A stretch of 64,000 nt of DNA from Shewanella carassii (GTDB lineage: Bacteria; Pseudomonadota; Gammaproteobacteria; Enterobacterales; Shewanellaceae). Position numbers and translations under genes: made by a program. Location: NCBI RefSeq assembly GCF_002777975.1, contig NZ_NGVS01000004.1, positions 124,001-188,000 on the forward strand. Direction: 5' to 3'. Within the stretch, counting starts at the first letter, position 1, and each line of letters begins with the position of its first letter. Below the pieces are notes generated by a model. It did not search any database, was not told the DNA's origin, and worked only from the letters and a program-made list of their open reading frames with translations. Below, piece by piece: positions 25,385 through 34,451 of this stretch.

Positions 25385-26743
25385 GTGGCAGAAGCAAAAC
25401 AAACCCGCAACATAGCAACCTTACTCACCTTCCTGGTGCCATCCCTGCTCGGCGTCTTACTCTTTATGACGCCTATCAGTTATAACAATGAATTGACCAT
25501 TCCTGTGGCGGTGTTGGCCGGTGAACTCAAAAGTTTGCTCAATGATTATTTGACCAGCATAATTTGCGCCATAGTGGTATTTACCGCCACGGCCAGTGTG
25601 TTGGTGAAACTCCTGCGTCCCGGCTTCGTCCGCCACAGCAAGTTTCTCAATTCTCTATTGAATATCAGCCCTGCCTGGCTCTTGGTTAGAGTGTTGGGAG
25701 CAATATTTATCTGCCTGACCTTCTTCCAGGTTGGCCCTGAGATGCTCAGAGCCGATTCCACCGGCGCTTTGGTGATGAATGACCTGTTGCCACTGCTGTT
25801 CTGTGTGTTCTTTTTTGCCGGTATGTTCCTGCCTTTATTGCTCAACTTTGGCCTGTTAGAACTCTTCGGTACCTTACTGACCAAATTGATGCGGCCGGTG
25901 TTCAACCTGCCGGGGCGCAGCGCCATCGACTGTATGGCTTCCTGGCTCGGCGATGGCAGTGTCGGGATTTTGCTAACCAGTAAGCAGTATGAAAACCGCT
26001 TCTACACCCAGCGAGAAGCGGCAGTTATCGGCACCACCTTCTCGGCAGTCTCCATCACCTTTACCCTTGTGGTGCTCACTCAAGTGAAACTGCAAGCGAT
26101 GTTTGTGCCCTTCTACCTGACGGTCTGTCTGGCCGGCATTGTTGCCGCCATAATAGTGCCCAAGTTGCCGCCGCTGTCGCGCAAGAAAGATGTTTATATT
26201 GATGGCAGCCCCAGACAGAAAGGTGATGAGTCGCTGCCCGAAGGTCATAACTCCCTGTCCTGGGGGCTGGATCTGGCGCTTACCAAGGCAGCCAATACCG
26301 GCGGGATATTTAAGGTGCTCTCCGAAGGGGTAAAGAATGTCGTCGATATGATCTTCGGTGTACTCCCTGTCGTAATGGCAATAGGTACCATAGCTCTGGT
26401 CATCGCCGAATACACCCCGGTATTTGACTATCTTGGCAAGCCTTTTATTCCATTGTTGGAACTGATGCAGATCCCCGAAGCTACCCAAGCCTCCAAGACC
26501 ATAGTCGTCGGGTTTGCCGATATGTTTATCCCCTCGATTCTGGCCACCAGCATAGAATCCGACATGACACGCTTTGTGATTGCGGCACTATCTGTCACCC
26601 AATTGATCTATATGAGTGAAGTAGGTGCCTTGCTTATCGGCAGCAAGATACCGGTGAAAATCTGGGAGTTGTTTGCCATCTTCCTGCTACGAACCCTGGT
26701 GACTCTGCCTGTGATTGCCGGGATGGCGCACCTGCTGTTCTAA
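25385..26743 (+). CDS. YjiH family membrane protein with nucleoside-recognition (gate) domains
   Basis: 452 aa integral membrane protein, about ten hydrophobic helices. Two gate (nucleoside recognition) domains are visible: around residues 130-235 (FFAGMFLPLLLNFGLLELFG, then SWLGDGSVGILLTSKQYE) and 310-450 (GVLPVVMAIGTIALVIAEYT, then GFADMFIPSIL). YjiH proteins are predicted transporters; substrate is not established. The start is GTG 25385, with AGGGTG about 12 bp upstream, leaving a 20-residue polar N-terminus before helix 1. The 5' flank can fold into several hairpins. A strong terminator follows the stop. Monocistronic. Confidence 0.85.
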   Translation: MAEAKQTRNIATLLTFLVPSLLGVLLFMTPISYNNELTIPVAVLAGELKSLLNDYLTSIICAIVVFTATASVLVKLLRPGFVRHSKFLNSLLNISPAWLLVRVLGAIFICLTFFQVGPEMLRADSTGALVMNDLLPLLFCVFFFAGMFLPLLLNFGLLELFGTLLTKLMRPVFNLPGRSAIDCMASWLGDGSVGILLTSKQYENRFYTQREAAVIGTTFSAVSITFTLVVLTQVKLQAMFVPFYLTVCLAGIVAAIIVPKLPPLSRKKDVYIDGSPRQKGDESLPEGHNSLSWGLDLALTKAANTGGIFKVLSEGVKNVVDMIFGVLPVVMAIGTIALVIAEYTPVFDYLGKPFIPLLELMQIPEATQASKTIVVGFADMFIPSILATSIESDMTRFVIAALSVTQLIYMSEVGALLIGSKIPVKIWELFAIFLLRTLVTLPVIAGMAHLLF

Positions 26744-26768
26744 GGGTAATTTAGCCGAACTTCCCCAC

Positions 26769-26791
26769 AACGGCCGCGACACGCGGCCGTT
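26769..26791 (+). terminator. Terminator of the YjiH gene
   Basis: CGGCCGCG-ACA-CGCGGCCG, extended by two A-T pairs, then TTTTTATTT. Confidence 0.9.
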
Positions 26792-26881
26792 TTTATTTCT
26801 AAGCACTAGAATGTGCTAACAAAATTCGCATTTCGGCCACCAGCATCTACACTGAAAAAAGTTCGTTTTTGAGGCTTTTCG

Positions 26882-29800
26882 GTGAAAATCTTTGCGTTAC
26901 TGCTCCTTTTTACGGCACTTTGGTGCCTCGATAGCCTGACGCCGTCATTAGGCTATCGCCCTGTTCTTGAGCAATTTCAGGCCGAAGACGGCTTGTCGAT
27001 GAACACTGTCAATGACCTCGCCACAGACGATCGTGGTCACCTGTGGATAGCCACCCAGGCCGGACTCAACCGCTTCGATGGCGAACATTTCAGGCTCTAC
27101 AGTAAGCAGGACGCTCCCTACGGCCCTAGTGGCAATCACATTGAAAGGCTACTGTTTTCAAGCCAGAAGGAGTTGTGGCTGCTGACCTTGAGCGATGGCC
27201 TGAATCTTTATCATCCGGACAGTGGCCGCTTTGAAATATTGGGTGCCGAAGCCGATCTGCCGCTGACAGGGATCCGCGAGCTGGCAGAAGACAAGCAAGG
27301 CATGCTCTGGCTGCTGATGGATGATGCCAAGGTTTGGCGCTACGACCCCAAACGCCGCCAACGCCTGGATAGCCAGCAGCTTCAGACAAATACCGTTTCA
27401 CAACTGAGGTTTTATGCAACGCCTTCCGGCGACTTGTATCTTGCAGGAGACTCGCTCTGGCAGCTGGATGACAGCAAGTCCTGGCAACAGGTGACAATAT
27501 TGCTGCAGTCTGCTCAGGTAGAGTCTCTGATACAGGCCAAGGACGGCAGTTTATGGCTCGCAAGCAAAGGAACGCTCTGGCACTGGTCTTTGGGAACCGA
27601 GGCTGTGCCTTACTCCATCAACCAACTTGGCGATGCCGGCATTCGGCATATGGTTTTGGATCCACAGCAACGGCTCTGGTTGGCGGTGGATAAACTCGGT
27701 CTGCTGCGGTTTACACCTCAAACCCGGGAGCTTCTTTGGCAACAAAACAGCGATGGCAAGACCATCCAGACGCTGCATCTGGATGACAGCAACCAACTTT
27801 GGATAGCGACCAAGGGAGCCGGTCTCGGTAAGCTGGATCTCAATCAGGAAGCGATGGGAAAACTGCTGCCCAACAGTTTCGAGAACCACAACCTGGGTAA
27901 TGGCGATGTCAGAGCGATTTTTCGCGATCATCAGGGGCAACTCTGGGTCGGCACCGCCAGCGGCCTTTATCAGGCACTGGAGTCTGACTCGGGCAAAATT
28001 CAAGGCTTCAAACCCTCGCCGCTGGCAAGCCAACTGCTGGATAAGGCCTTTATCGGCTTTATCAAAGAAGACAGTCAGGGCCGGCTGTGGATTGGCACCC
28101 GGGGCGAAGGCTTACTGATCTTCAATGCCGAGCGCGACAGCTATCTGCACTATCGCCATCAGGCCAATGAACCAGGCTCACTGCCGGCCAACACCCTCTA
28201 CAGTTTAACCTTTGACCAAAGTGGCATTGCCTGGATAGCCACCAAAGAAGCCGGAGTCAGCCGTTATCTAGGTATCGAAAAAGGTTTTGCCGCACCGGAT
28301 GCCGCGCCGCTGCCCAAAACAGAAACCACTTCGATACTGGAGGATAACGGCGGCAATATCTGGATCACCAGTTACGGTGAAGGCCTATTCAGGCTCAAGC
28401 CGAATGGCAGCGTATCTCATTGGTCCACAGATACTGAAGTCCCTCTACCCAGCAAACACCTGTTTTCCATCTACCAACACCCGGATGGACAGTTATGGGT
28501 AGCATCCAGCGACGGTGTATTCTCATTCAGCCCGGATAGAGGGCAGTATCAAATGTTTGACCGCCAACACGGCCTGATAGGTGATGTCGCCTACCTGATG
28601 CAACATGATGCCGACAACAAGCTCTGGATTGGCAGCGCCAGCGGGCTGTCATGGCTGGATCCCGCAACAGGCACAAGCCGGAATTTTGCTTATGAAGATG
28701 GCTTGCAAGCCAACGAGTTCAACTTTGGCGCCGGGTTTCTCGATAGGGACGGTAGCCTGTTTCTCGGCGGTGTAAAAGGCCTCAACCATATTCAGCCCCC
28801 CGCTTTACCCGCGAGGAAACCTCCGGCGCAGCCGATCATAGATGAGCTGCAGGCACTGGGGCAGATACAAGAGCACGCACCCAAGCCCTGGAACCGACAG
28901 AAACTGGTTCTGGGGGTTGATGCCTTACCCCTGAGTCTCAAATTCCACAGCCCGAACCTGCATCACGCCAGGCATCTTGAGTATCAATACAAACTCGAAG
29001 GCATGCAGCAGGAGTGGCTCAATACCCGGGGGGCCAGAACTGCCTTCTTCCCGGCGCTCAAACCCGGTGACTATCGCTTTATGGTCAGAGCCGTGGATAT
29101 TGACGGCAATACCAGCCCGGCGCAGAGCCTGCAGCTAAGCATAACTCCCAGGCCCTGGCAAAGCCCCTGGGCTTATACTATTTACAGCTTATTGTTGCTG
29201 AGCCTGATATTTGGCTTTGCTTATAACAGGTGGCAGAAGTTTATTGAGCAACGAAAACTGCTGCAACAGGTGGCGAGCAGCGAGCAAAAGCTGCAACTGG
29301 CACTTATCGGCAGTGGTGATGAGTTTTGGGATTGGGATTTGCAAGCACAGGAAGCCAATCGCAATAACGCATTTCTCTGGTATCCCGAGCCCGAAACCCA
29401 CCTGAAAGATACGCTGGAGCGCTGTGTCCATCCCGAAGACTTGCCGCTCATCTGGCCCGAGATTGATGCCTGCCTCCATAAAGGCCGGCAAGAATTTGAA
29501 CTCAGCTATCGCGGCAAGACCCAGGACGACAGCTGGCTTTGGGTACTCAACCGTGGCCGGATCATGGCCAGGGATCAAGAGGGGCGCCCTTTAAGGATTA
29601 CAGGAACCATCAAGGATATTCAGAAACTGAAAGAAACCGAATCGGCACTGCGTCGCTTCAATCAGGAGTTGGAGCTGAGGGTTAAACAGCGCACAGAAGC
29701 ACTGCAACAGAGCAATGATGAACTGAACCACACCCTGGAAGAGTTACAACTTGCGCAGTCTGAACTGCTGGATAAGGAGAAAATGGCCACACTTGGTGGT

Positions 29801-30532
29801 CTGGTTGCCAGCATCACCCATGAAGTCAACACTCCCATAGGTATCTGTGTCACCGCGGCTTCGCATCTGGCGGAGAATGTTAAAGCCTTCAACAAGCGCT
29901 TTTACGCCGAGGATGTCGATCAGCAGGATTTCGAACAGTACCAGAGTGAAGTGGCCGACTGCAGCCGACTGATGCTGACCAACCTGGAACGCGCCGCCAA
30001 GCTGATCCGCAGCTTCAAACAGCTCTCTGTCGATCAGTCCCATGAAGAACTGCGGGAATTTAACCTGGGGCACTATCTGGATGAGATTTTCCTGTCGCTC
30101 AACCCCATGCTGCACCGCTCGCCTCACAAGTACAGCTATCAATGCCCGGCCGACATCACCCTCAACTCCACTCCGGGCGTCTTTTACCAAATTATCAGTA
30201 ACCTGTTTACCAATTCACTGGTACACGCCTTTCCAGAAGGAAGCGAGGGACGGATGTCGCTCAATGTCAGCCGCACAGATAACGGCATAGAGCTTGTCTA
30301 CCGTGATGATGGTTGCGGCATGAACACCGAAGTACAGCAGAATATTTTTGTTCCCTTTTTTACTACCAAACGCGGTAAAGGCGGCAGTGGCCTGGGGATG
30401 AACATAGTCTATAACCTGGTAACTCAAGTACTTGGCGGCGAGATCCGCCTGATCAGCGCACCGGGTCATGGCAGCGAGTTCCGCATCATACTGCCAAATG
30501 ATATCGAGGTAAGCTCAGGGGCGTCACAATAA
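26882..30532 (+). CDS. Beta-propeller (Reg_prop/Y_Y_Y) PAS sensor histidine kinase
   Basis: 1216 aa membrane sensor kinase. Signal peptide (1-24), then a periplasmic sensor of many Reg_prop repeats forming two propellers (recurring LWIAT-, LWVGTASGL- and LWIGTRGEGL-type motifs, about 30-660), a Y_Y_Y domain (about 680-755), one transmembrane helix near 762-785, a PAS domain (about 800-905), a coiled coil, a HisKA-like region with His980 in ITHEVNTPIG, and HATPase (N-box QIISNLFTNSLVHAF, GKGGSGLGMNIV). It has no receiver or DNA-binding domain, unlike Bacteroides hybrid systems. The start is GTG 26882 with GAGG about 8 bp upstream. No cognate regulator is adjacent; ligand unknown, though propeller sensors often detect glycans. 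Confidence 0.9.
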   Translation: MKIFALLLLFTALWCLDSLTPSLGYRPVLEQFQAEDGLSMNTVNDLATDDRGHLWIATQAGLNRFDGEHFRLYSKQDAPYGPSGNHIERLLFSSQKELWLLTLSDGLNLYHPDSGRFEILGAEADLPLTGIRELAEDKQGMLWLLMDDAKVWRYDPKRRQRLDSQQLQTNTVSQLRFYATPSGDLYLAGDSLWQLDDSKSWQQVTILLQSAQVESLIQAKDGSLWLASKGTLWHWSLGTEAVPYSINQLGDAGIRHMVLDPQQRLWLAVDKLGLLRFTPQTRELLWQQNSDGKTIQTLHLDDSNQLWIATKGAGLGKLDLNQEAMGKLLPNSFENHNLGNGDVRAIFRDHQGQLWVGTASGLYQALESDSGKIQGFKPSPLASQLLDKAFIGFIKEDSQGRLWIGTRGEGLLIFNAERDSYLHYRHQANEPGSLPANTLYSLTFDQSGIAWIATKEAGVSRYLGIEKGFAAPDAAPLPKTETTSILEDNGGNIWITSYGEGLFRLKPNGSVSHWSTDTEVPLPSKHLFSIYQHPDGQLWVASSDGVFSFSPDRGQYQMFDRQHGLIGDVAYLMQHDADNKLWIGSASGLSWLDPATGTSRNFAYEDGLQANEFNFGAGFLDRDGSLFLGGVKGLNHIQPPALPARKPPAQPIIDELQALGQIQEHAPKPWNRQKLVLGVDALPLSLKFHSPNLHHARHLEYQYKLEGMQQEWLNTRGARTAFFPALKPGDYRFMVRAVDIDGNTSPAQSLQLSITPRPWQSPWAYTIYSLLLLSLIFGFAYNRWQKFIEQRKLLQQVASSEQKLQLALIGSGDEFWDWDLQAQEANRNNAFLWYPEPETHLKDTLERCVHPEDLPLIWPEIDACLHKGRQEFELSYRGKTQDDSWLWVLNRGRIMARDQEGRPLRITGTIKDIQKLKETESALRRFNQELELRVKQRTEALQQSNDELNHTLEELQLAQSELLDKEKMATLGGLVASITHEVNTPIGICVTAASHLAENVKAFNKRFYAEDVDQQDFEQYQSEVADCSRLMLTNLERAAKLIRSFKQLSVDQSHEELREFNLGHYLDEIFLSLNPMLHRSPHKYSYQCPADITLNSTPGVFYQIISNLFTNSLVHAFPEGSEGRMSLNVSRTDNGIELVYRDDGCGMNTEVQQNIFVPFFTTKRGKGGSGLGMNIVYNLVTQVLGGEIRLISAPGHGSEFRIILPNDIEVSSGASQ

Positions 30533-30621
30533 GGTCATCAAGACGTCACTTCAAGGTCAAATAACTGACTTAGAGTCTTTCACAGTCAAACCCGTTTCAC
30601 TGGTTTTATCCAGGAGCTGCG

Positions 30622-31488
30622 ATGAAAGACAGCAAGTCATTGGTCAACAAACCATCGACATTTCACCCACACTCCCGCCGCGCAGCCGAGTCTGTCATCA
30701 AGCTCAACGCCCTCTGGCTCTCGGATATTCACCTGGGCAGCATTGACTGCAAGGCCGAATATCTGCTGCATTTCCTAAACAGCGTTCAGCCCAAGGTGCT
30801 GTATCTGGTGGGGGACATAGTCGACATCTGGGCCCTCAAACGCAGGGTATTCTGGCCCGAGAGTCACAACCAACTGCTGCAAAAACTGCTGCAGATGGCA
30901 CAAAGCGGCATCAAGCTGGTGTATCTGCCCGGCAACCATGATGAACTGTTTAAGGACTACCACCAGCTGCAACTCGCCGACGTCATTATCAGCAAAGAGT
31001 ACCGACATCAAACCCTGAGCGGCAAAACCCTGCTGATGCTGCATGGTGATCAGTTTGACTCCGAAGTCTGTATCGGCCGCATCACCGCCCGCCTCGGCGA
31101 TCACCTCTACGATGTCTTGATGTTTCTCAACCGCCAGTTGCACAAGGTTCGCCGCCGTCTCGGTTATCCCTATTGGTCTTTGGCCGGCTTTATCAAGCAA
31201 AGAGTCGGCAAGGCTCAACAAGCCATCAACAGTTTTCGCGAAGCCGTGGTGCGTTATGGCCGCAAGCAGAAGGTGGACGGCATCATCTGTGGCCATATTC
31301 ACCAGCCGGAGCTCACGGAAATGAGCGGCTTTATCTATGCCAATGATGGTGACTGGGTAGAGAACTGCACCCTATTGACTGAAACCCTCGACGGCGAGCT
31401 GCAACTCGAGCGCTGGAATGAACAACTGGGCCGGACCGAAGTACTGAAACGCTTCGCCTGGCAGAGACAAGAACAACAAGCTGCTTAA
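30622..31488 (+). CDS. LpxH-like metallophosphoesterase
   Basis: 288 aa calcineurin-like phosphoesterase of the UDP-2,3-diacylglucosamine diphosphatase-like family. Metal-binding motifs in order: SDIHLGS, GDIVD, GNHDE, HGDQFD and GHIHQPE. It carries about 30 extra N-terminal residues relative to LpxH and lacks a signal peptide. ATG 30622 has CAGGAG about 7 bp upstream. The next gene starts 14 bp after its stop and encodes a double acyltransferase, so the pair is probably one operon for lipid A or membrane-lipid modification. In Shewanella this may be an extra LpxH-type enzyme beside the housekeeping lpxH, which is not in the window. Confidence 0.85.
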   Translation: MKDSKSLVNKPSTFHPHSRRAAESVIKLNALWLSDIHLGSIDCKAEYLLHFLNSVQPKVLYLVGDIVDIWALKRRVFWPESHNQLLQKLLQMAQSGIKLVYLPGNHDELFKDYHQLQLADVIISKEYRHQTLSGKTLLMLHGDQFDSEVCIGRITARLGDHLYDVLMFLNRQLHKVRRRLGYPYWSLAGFIKQRVGKAQQAINSFREAVVRYGRKQKVDGIICGHIHQPELTEMSGFIYANDGDWVENCTLLTETLDGELQLERWNEQLGRTEVLKRFAWQRQEQQAA

Positions 31489-31502
31489 ATCAGGTACCCA
31501 TT

Positions 31503-33251
31503 ATGATGTTTACCGTCGATAAAGTCGTGGAATCCAATCTGCCCAATATCAACAGCAAGCCTTGGCTCGCCAAGCCAACCAAGGCCTTACTGCGTTATCT
31601 GCTTAATGAGCGGGAGTGCAATGATATCGCCGGCCAATTCAGTTTTCTCAAGGGCGTGGATTTTGTTGAACAAATGCTGGAAAGCTTTGCCGTCAGCTAT
31701 ACGGTGCCGGACAGTGAGGTGGAAAACATTCCCCATCAGGGCCGGGTCGTTATCTTCGCCAATCATCCAATAGGTTCGCTGGATGCTCTGGTGCTGATAA
31801 AACTAATCAGCGAAGTCAGGCCTGACATTAAAGTGGTTGCCAACGAGCTGCTGATGACACTGACGCCACTGCACAACATCCTGCTGCCGGTTCGCAATAT
31901 GACTGGCGGAACCCCCAGACAACACCTGGAGAAGATCCATCAGCATCTGCGCAGTGAAGGCGCTGTGCTCATCTTTCCATCGGGTGAGGTTTCCCGGCTC
32001 AGACCAAGTGGCATTCGCGATACCCAGTGGCAAACCGGCTTCCTGAAGATGGCTATCAGCTGCAATGCGCCGCTGCTGCCCATGTATGTCGATGCCAAGA
32101 ACTCGGCGACCTTTTACGGCGCTTCCATCTTGTATAAACCTTTGGCTACCCTGCTGTTGGTGAAGGAGATGTTTAAACAAGCCAGTAATACTCTGCCGGT
32201 ACGTATCGGCGAGCTTATCCCGGCAGAAGCGGTCAGCAGCAGTAACTTCCCGCTCAAAACCCGGGTCAGTCTGCTGAAGAACCATCTCTATCGCATCGGC
32301 AAGAATCGTAGCCCACTTTTCAACACCCAGAGCGCCATCGCCCATCCAGAAAAACGTCGTGAGTTGCAGCAGGCTTTACTGCAGTGCGAGCAACTTGGTC
32401 AAACTCAGGATGACAAGCAGATTTTCCTCTATCGCCATCAGGGCAGCAGCCCAGTGATGCGGGAAATAGGTCGGCTGCGGGAGCTGGCTTTTCGCGCAGT
32501 GGGTGAAGGTACAGGAAAACGCAGAGACATAGACAAATACGACTCCAGTTATCTGCACCTGGTGCTCTGGGATCCCAAGGAGCTGGAAATAGTCGGCGCC
32601 TACCGCTTTGCCGAAGTTGCGAACTTGCACAGTGCCGGAGAAAGCCTCTACAGTGAGTCACTGTTTCACTATCAAGCTGAATTTGCACCCTATTTAGCCA
32701 AAGGCCTGGAACTCGGCCGCAGCTTTGTACAGCCTAAATATTGGGGGAAGCGCAGTCTCGATTACCTCTGGTACGGCATAGGTGCCTTTCTGGCTCGTCA
32801 TCCCTGCTACCGCTATCTTTTCGGGCCGGTGACCATAAGCAACCAACTGCCGGCACCAGCCAAGGAGATGTTAGTACACTTCTACCTGCAGCAGTTTCCC
32901 TGTAAGACACAACTGGCACAGTCTTTCGCGCCTTTTTGTCTGTCACCTGAGCGCCAGACTGAGCTGGACAAACTCTATATCGATTCAGATTATCAAGACG
33001 CGTTTAAACAGCTCAAGCAGACCCTTGCCAGTATGGGCGCCGCTGTGCCAACTCTCTACAAGCAATACGGCGATCTTTGCCAGCCTGATGGGGTGCGCTT
33101 CCTCGCCTTTGGAGTGGATGCCGACTTTGCCGACTGTATCGATGGTTTGGTGCTGGTGGACTTGGACAAGCTCAAGTTCAAGAAACGCAGCCGCTATATC
33201 GATTGTCATCTGCAGGAGCTCAATCAGCAAGATGAACATGCTCTGAGTTAG
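31503..33251 (+). CDS. OlsF-like bifunctional acyltransferase (PlsC-type plus GNAT hemolysin-type)
   Basis: 582 aa. N-terminal half (about 70-290): lysophospholipid acyltransferase fold with FANHPIGSLD (H-x5-D active site) and IFPSGEVSR. C-terminal half (about 300-560): GNAT-like N-acyltransferase domain (VGAYRFAEVANLH, ELGRSFVQPKYWG, FGPVTISNQLP), as in OlsB/hemolysin-type proteins. This pairing is that of OlsF, which makes ornithine lipids by acylating ornithine and then the hydroxyl of the first fatty acid. Start ATG 31503 or 31506. It lies 14 bp behind the LpxH-like gene and 51 bp before a CBS protein. Ornithine lipid synthesis is an inference from domain order. Confidence 0.85.
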   Translation: MMFTVDKVVESNLPNINSKPWLAKPTKALLRYLLNERECNDIAGQFSFLKGVDFVEQMLESFAVSYTVPDSEVENIPHQGRVVIFANHPIGSLDALVLIKLISEVRPDIKVVANELLMTLTPLHNILLPVRNMTGGTPRQHLEKIHQHLRSEGAVLIFPSGEVSRLRPSGIRDTQWQTGFLKMAISCNAPLLPMYVDAKNSATFYGASILYKPLATLLLVKEMFKQASNTLPVRIGELIPAEAVSSSNFPLKTRVSLLKNHLYRIGKNRSPLFNTQSAIAHPEKRRELQQALLQCEQLGQTQDDKQIFLYRHQGSSPVMREIGRLRELAFRAVGEGTGKRRDIDKYDSSYLHLVLWDPKELEIVGAYRFAEVANLHSAGESLYSESLFHYQAEFAPYLAKGLELGRSFVQPKYWGKRSLDYLWYGIGAFLARHPCYRYLFGPVTISNQLPAPAKEMLVHFYLQQFPCKTQLAQSFAPFCLSPERQTELDKLYIDSDYQDAFKQLKQTLASMGAAVPTLYKQYGDLCQPDGVRFLAFGVDADFADCIDGLVLVDLDKLKFKKRSRYIDCHLQELNQQDEHALS

Positions 33252-33302
33252 CATTATTGACAGGGCTCTGATATAACAAAGGAAAGGTTATGGAGGATCC
33301 CT

Positions 33303-33710
33303 ATGCAGCTCTGCATCGCCGATATCATGATCACCCGAGTCGTCACTGTGGAAATGGACGACCGCCTGAGTGTGGCCAAAGAGATATTTCATCATGCAGG
33401 CTTTCATCACTTATTGATAGTGAATGATGAAGGCAAGCTGGAAGGCGTCTTGTCCGAGCGTGATCTACTGCGGGCCTTAAGCCCCAATCTTGGCAGCGAT
33501 ACCGCCACTAGCAGAGATCTGGAAACCCTCAATAAGCGGGTGCATCAAGTGATGAGCCGTAATCCTGTAACCGTTGCGCCACATCTAGGCTTGGCCCAGG
33601 CATCCAGACTACTGCTGGAGAAAGATATAGGTTCACTGCCGGTACTGGAAAACGGTGAGATTGTCGGCATAGTGACCTGGAAAGATCTATTGCGAGCCTA
33701 TTGCTGTTAA
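33303..33710 (+). CDS. CBS-domain pair protein
   Basis: 135 aa protein made of two CBS domains (about 1-60 and 70-135), predicted to bind adenosyl nucleotides; LIVNDEGKLEGVLSERDLLRAL and LPVLENGEIVGIVTWKDLLRA are the two characteristic strand-helix ends. No catalytic domain is attached, so it probably regulates a partner. ATG 33303 has GGAGG about 6 bp upstream. Only 51 bp separates it from the OlsF-like gene, so it could belong to that operon, although no partner can be named. Ends with two Cys residues. Convergent with the pilus operon. Confidence 0.85.
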   Translation: MQLCIADIMITRVVTVEMDDRLSVAKEIFHHAGFHHLLIVNDEGKLEGVLSERDLLRALSPNLGSDTATSRDLETLNKRVHQVMSRNPVTVAPHLGLAQASRLLLEKDIGSLPVLENGEIVGIVTWKDLLRAYCC

Positions 33711-33751
33711 CCACAATAGGCTCAGACTTCATTCAAAGGCTTGGGTGAAAG

Positions 33752-34051
33752 CTATCTCAGAGTCATCTCATCCAACTTACGAGCCTTTTCAGAGCTGAAC
33801 TCCTCATTAAGCAACACACATTCGCTGGCTTCCCTGATAAAGTAACGCTTGCCGCTATTATCCTTTAACGACTTACCGCTTAAACGCGCCATCAATAACG
33901 GCTGTTTTTCCAAGTCCCAGCGATAAAAGGCGATTTGCTCTCCCTTACTGGTGAGCAAGTGACACTTCACATCCTGCCGCTCGGCGGCTTGGGTTGTTAA
34001 TAACATACCGGGCAGTAAGAGCAGCAAGCCGTATTTAATTGATTTCATCAT
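33752..34051 (-). CDS. TapY2-type protein of the type IVa pilus cluster
   Basis: 99 aa protein with a signal peptide ([23 protein letters not shown]), so exported. The mature part ([37 protein letters not shown]) has two Cys that could form a disulfide. Size, place after pilE and features match TapY2, found next to tapY1 (pilY1) in Aeromonas and Shewanella pilus clusters; its biochemical role is unknown. Start ATG 34051 overlaps the pilE stop (ATGATGA), showing translational coupling; GTG 34060 would lie inside pilE. Last gene of the pilV-W-X-Y1-E-tapY2 operon. Confidence 0.75.
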   Translation of the reverse strand: MMKSIKYGLLLLLPGMLLTTQAAERQDVKCHLLTSKGEQIAFYRWDLEKQPLLMARLSGKSLKDNSGKRYFIREASECVLLNEEFSSEKARKLDEMTLR

Positions 34052-34443
34052 TTCCAACACTCCGCAGAAGTGCCCCCCTTGACCCCGGCATCGGTCAAGG
34101 TCAGCGTCTTACATTTGCTGTCACGGCTGGCCTGTACTCCTTGCGCCGTCGCGGTCAGGGTAAAACTGCCGGTGCCGCTCGATGCTATGCTGTAATGGCC
34201 GTTCTCTGTTATAAAGGGATTGGCATTGAGTCCCAGTTTAGTCATATCCGTGGCATAAGTGCGATTATCCAAATAGTACTGCTCCTGCAGATTGGCCAGT
34301 CGCATCAAGGCCGCATGAGCCTCAGAGCGGGTACTCTTGGCAATATACTGGGTATAAGATGGATAAGCGATCGCCGCCAGAATGCCAAGTATCACCACAG
34401 TGATCATGACTTCTATCAGGGTAAAACCCACTGCTTTTTTCAT
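34048..34443 (-). CDS. pilE: Type IV minor pilin PilE
   Basis: 131 aa class III-signal prepilin: a short positively charged leader (MKKAVG), then [20 protein letters not shown], the N-methylated hydrophobic helix cleaved by PilD after Gly6. The C-terminal part carries two Cys (SKCKT and AECWK) forming the D-loop of minor pilins. Start ATG 34443 follows pilY1 by 8 bp and its stop overlaps tapY2. In P. aeruginosa PilE is part of the pilV-W-X-E tip complex priming pilus assembly and carrying PilY1. Base composition returns to that of the surrounding genes. Confidence 0.92.
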   Translation of the reverse strand: MKKAVGFTLIEVMITVVILGILAAIAYPSYTQYIAKSTRSEAHAALMRLANLQEQYYLDNRTYATDMTKLGLNANPFITENGHYSIASSGTGSFTLTATAQGVQASRDSKCKTLTLTDAGVKGGTSAECWK

Positions 34444-34451
34444 CTCTTATC

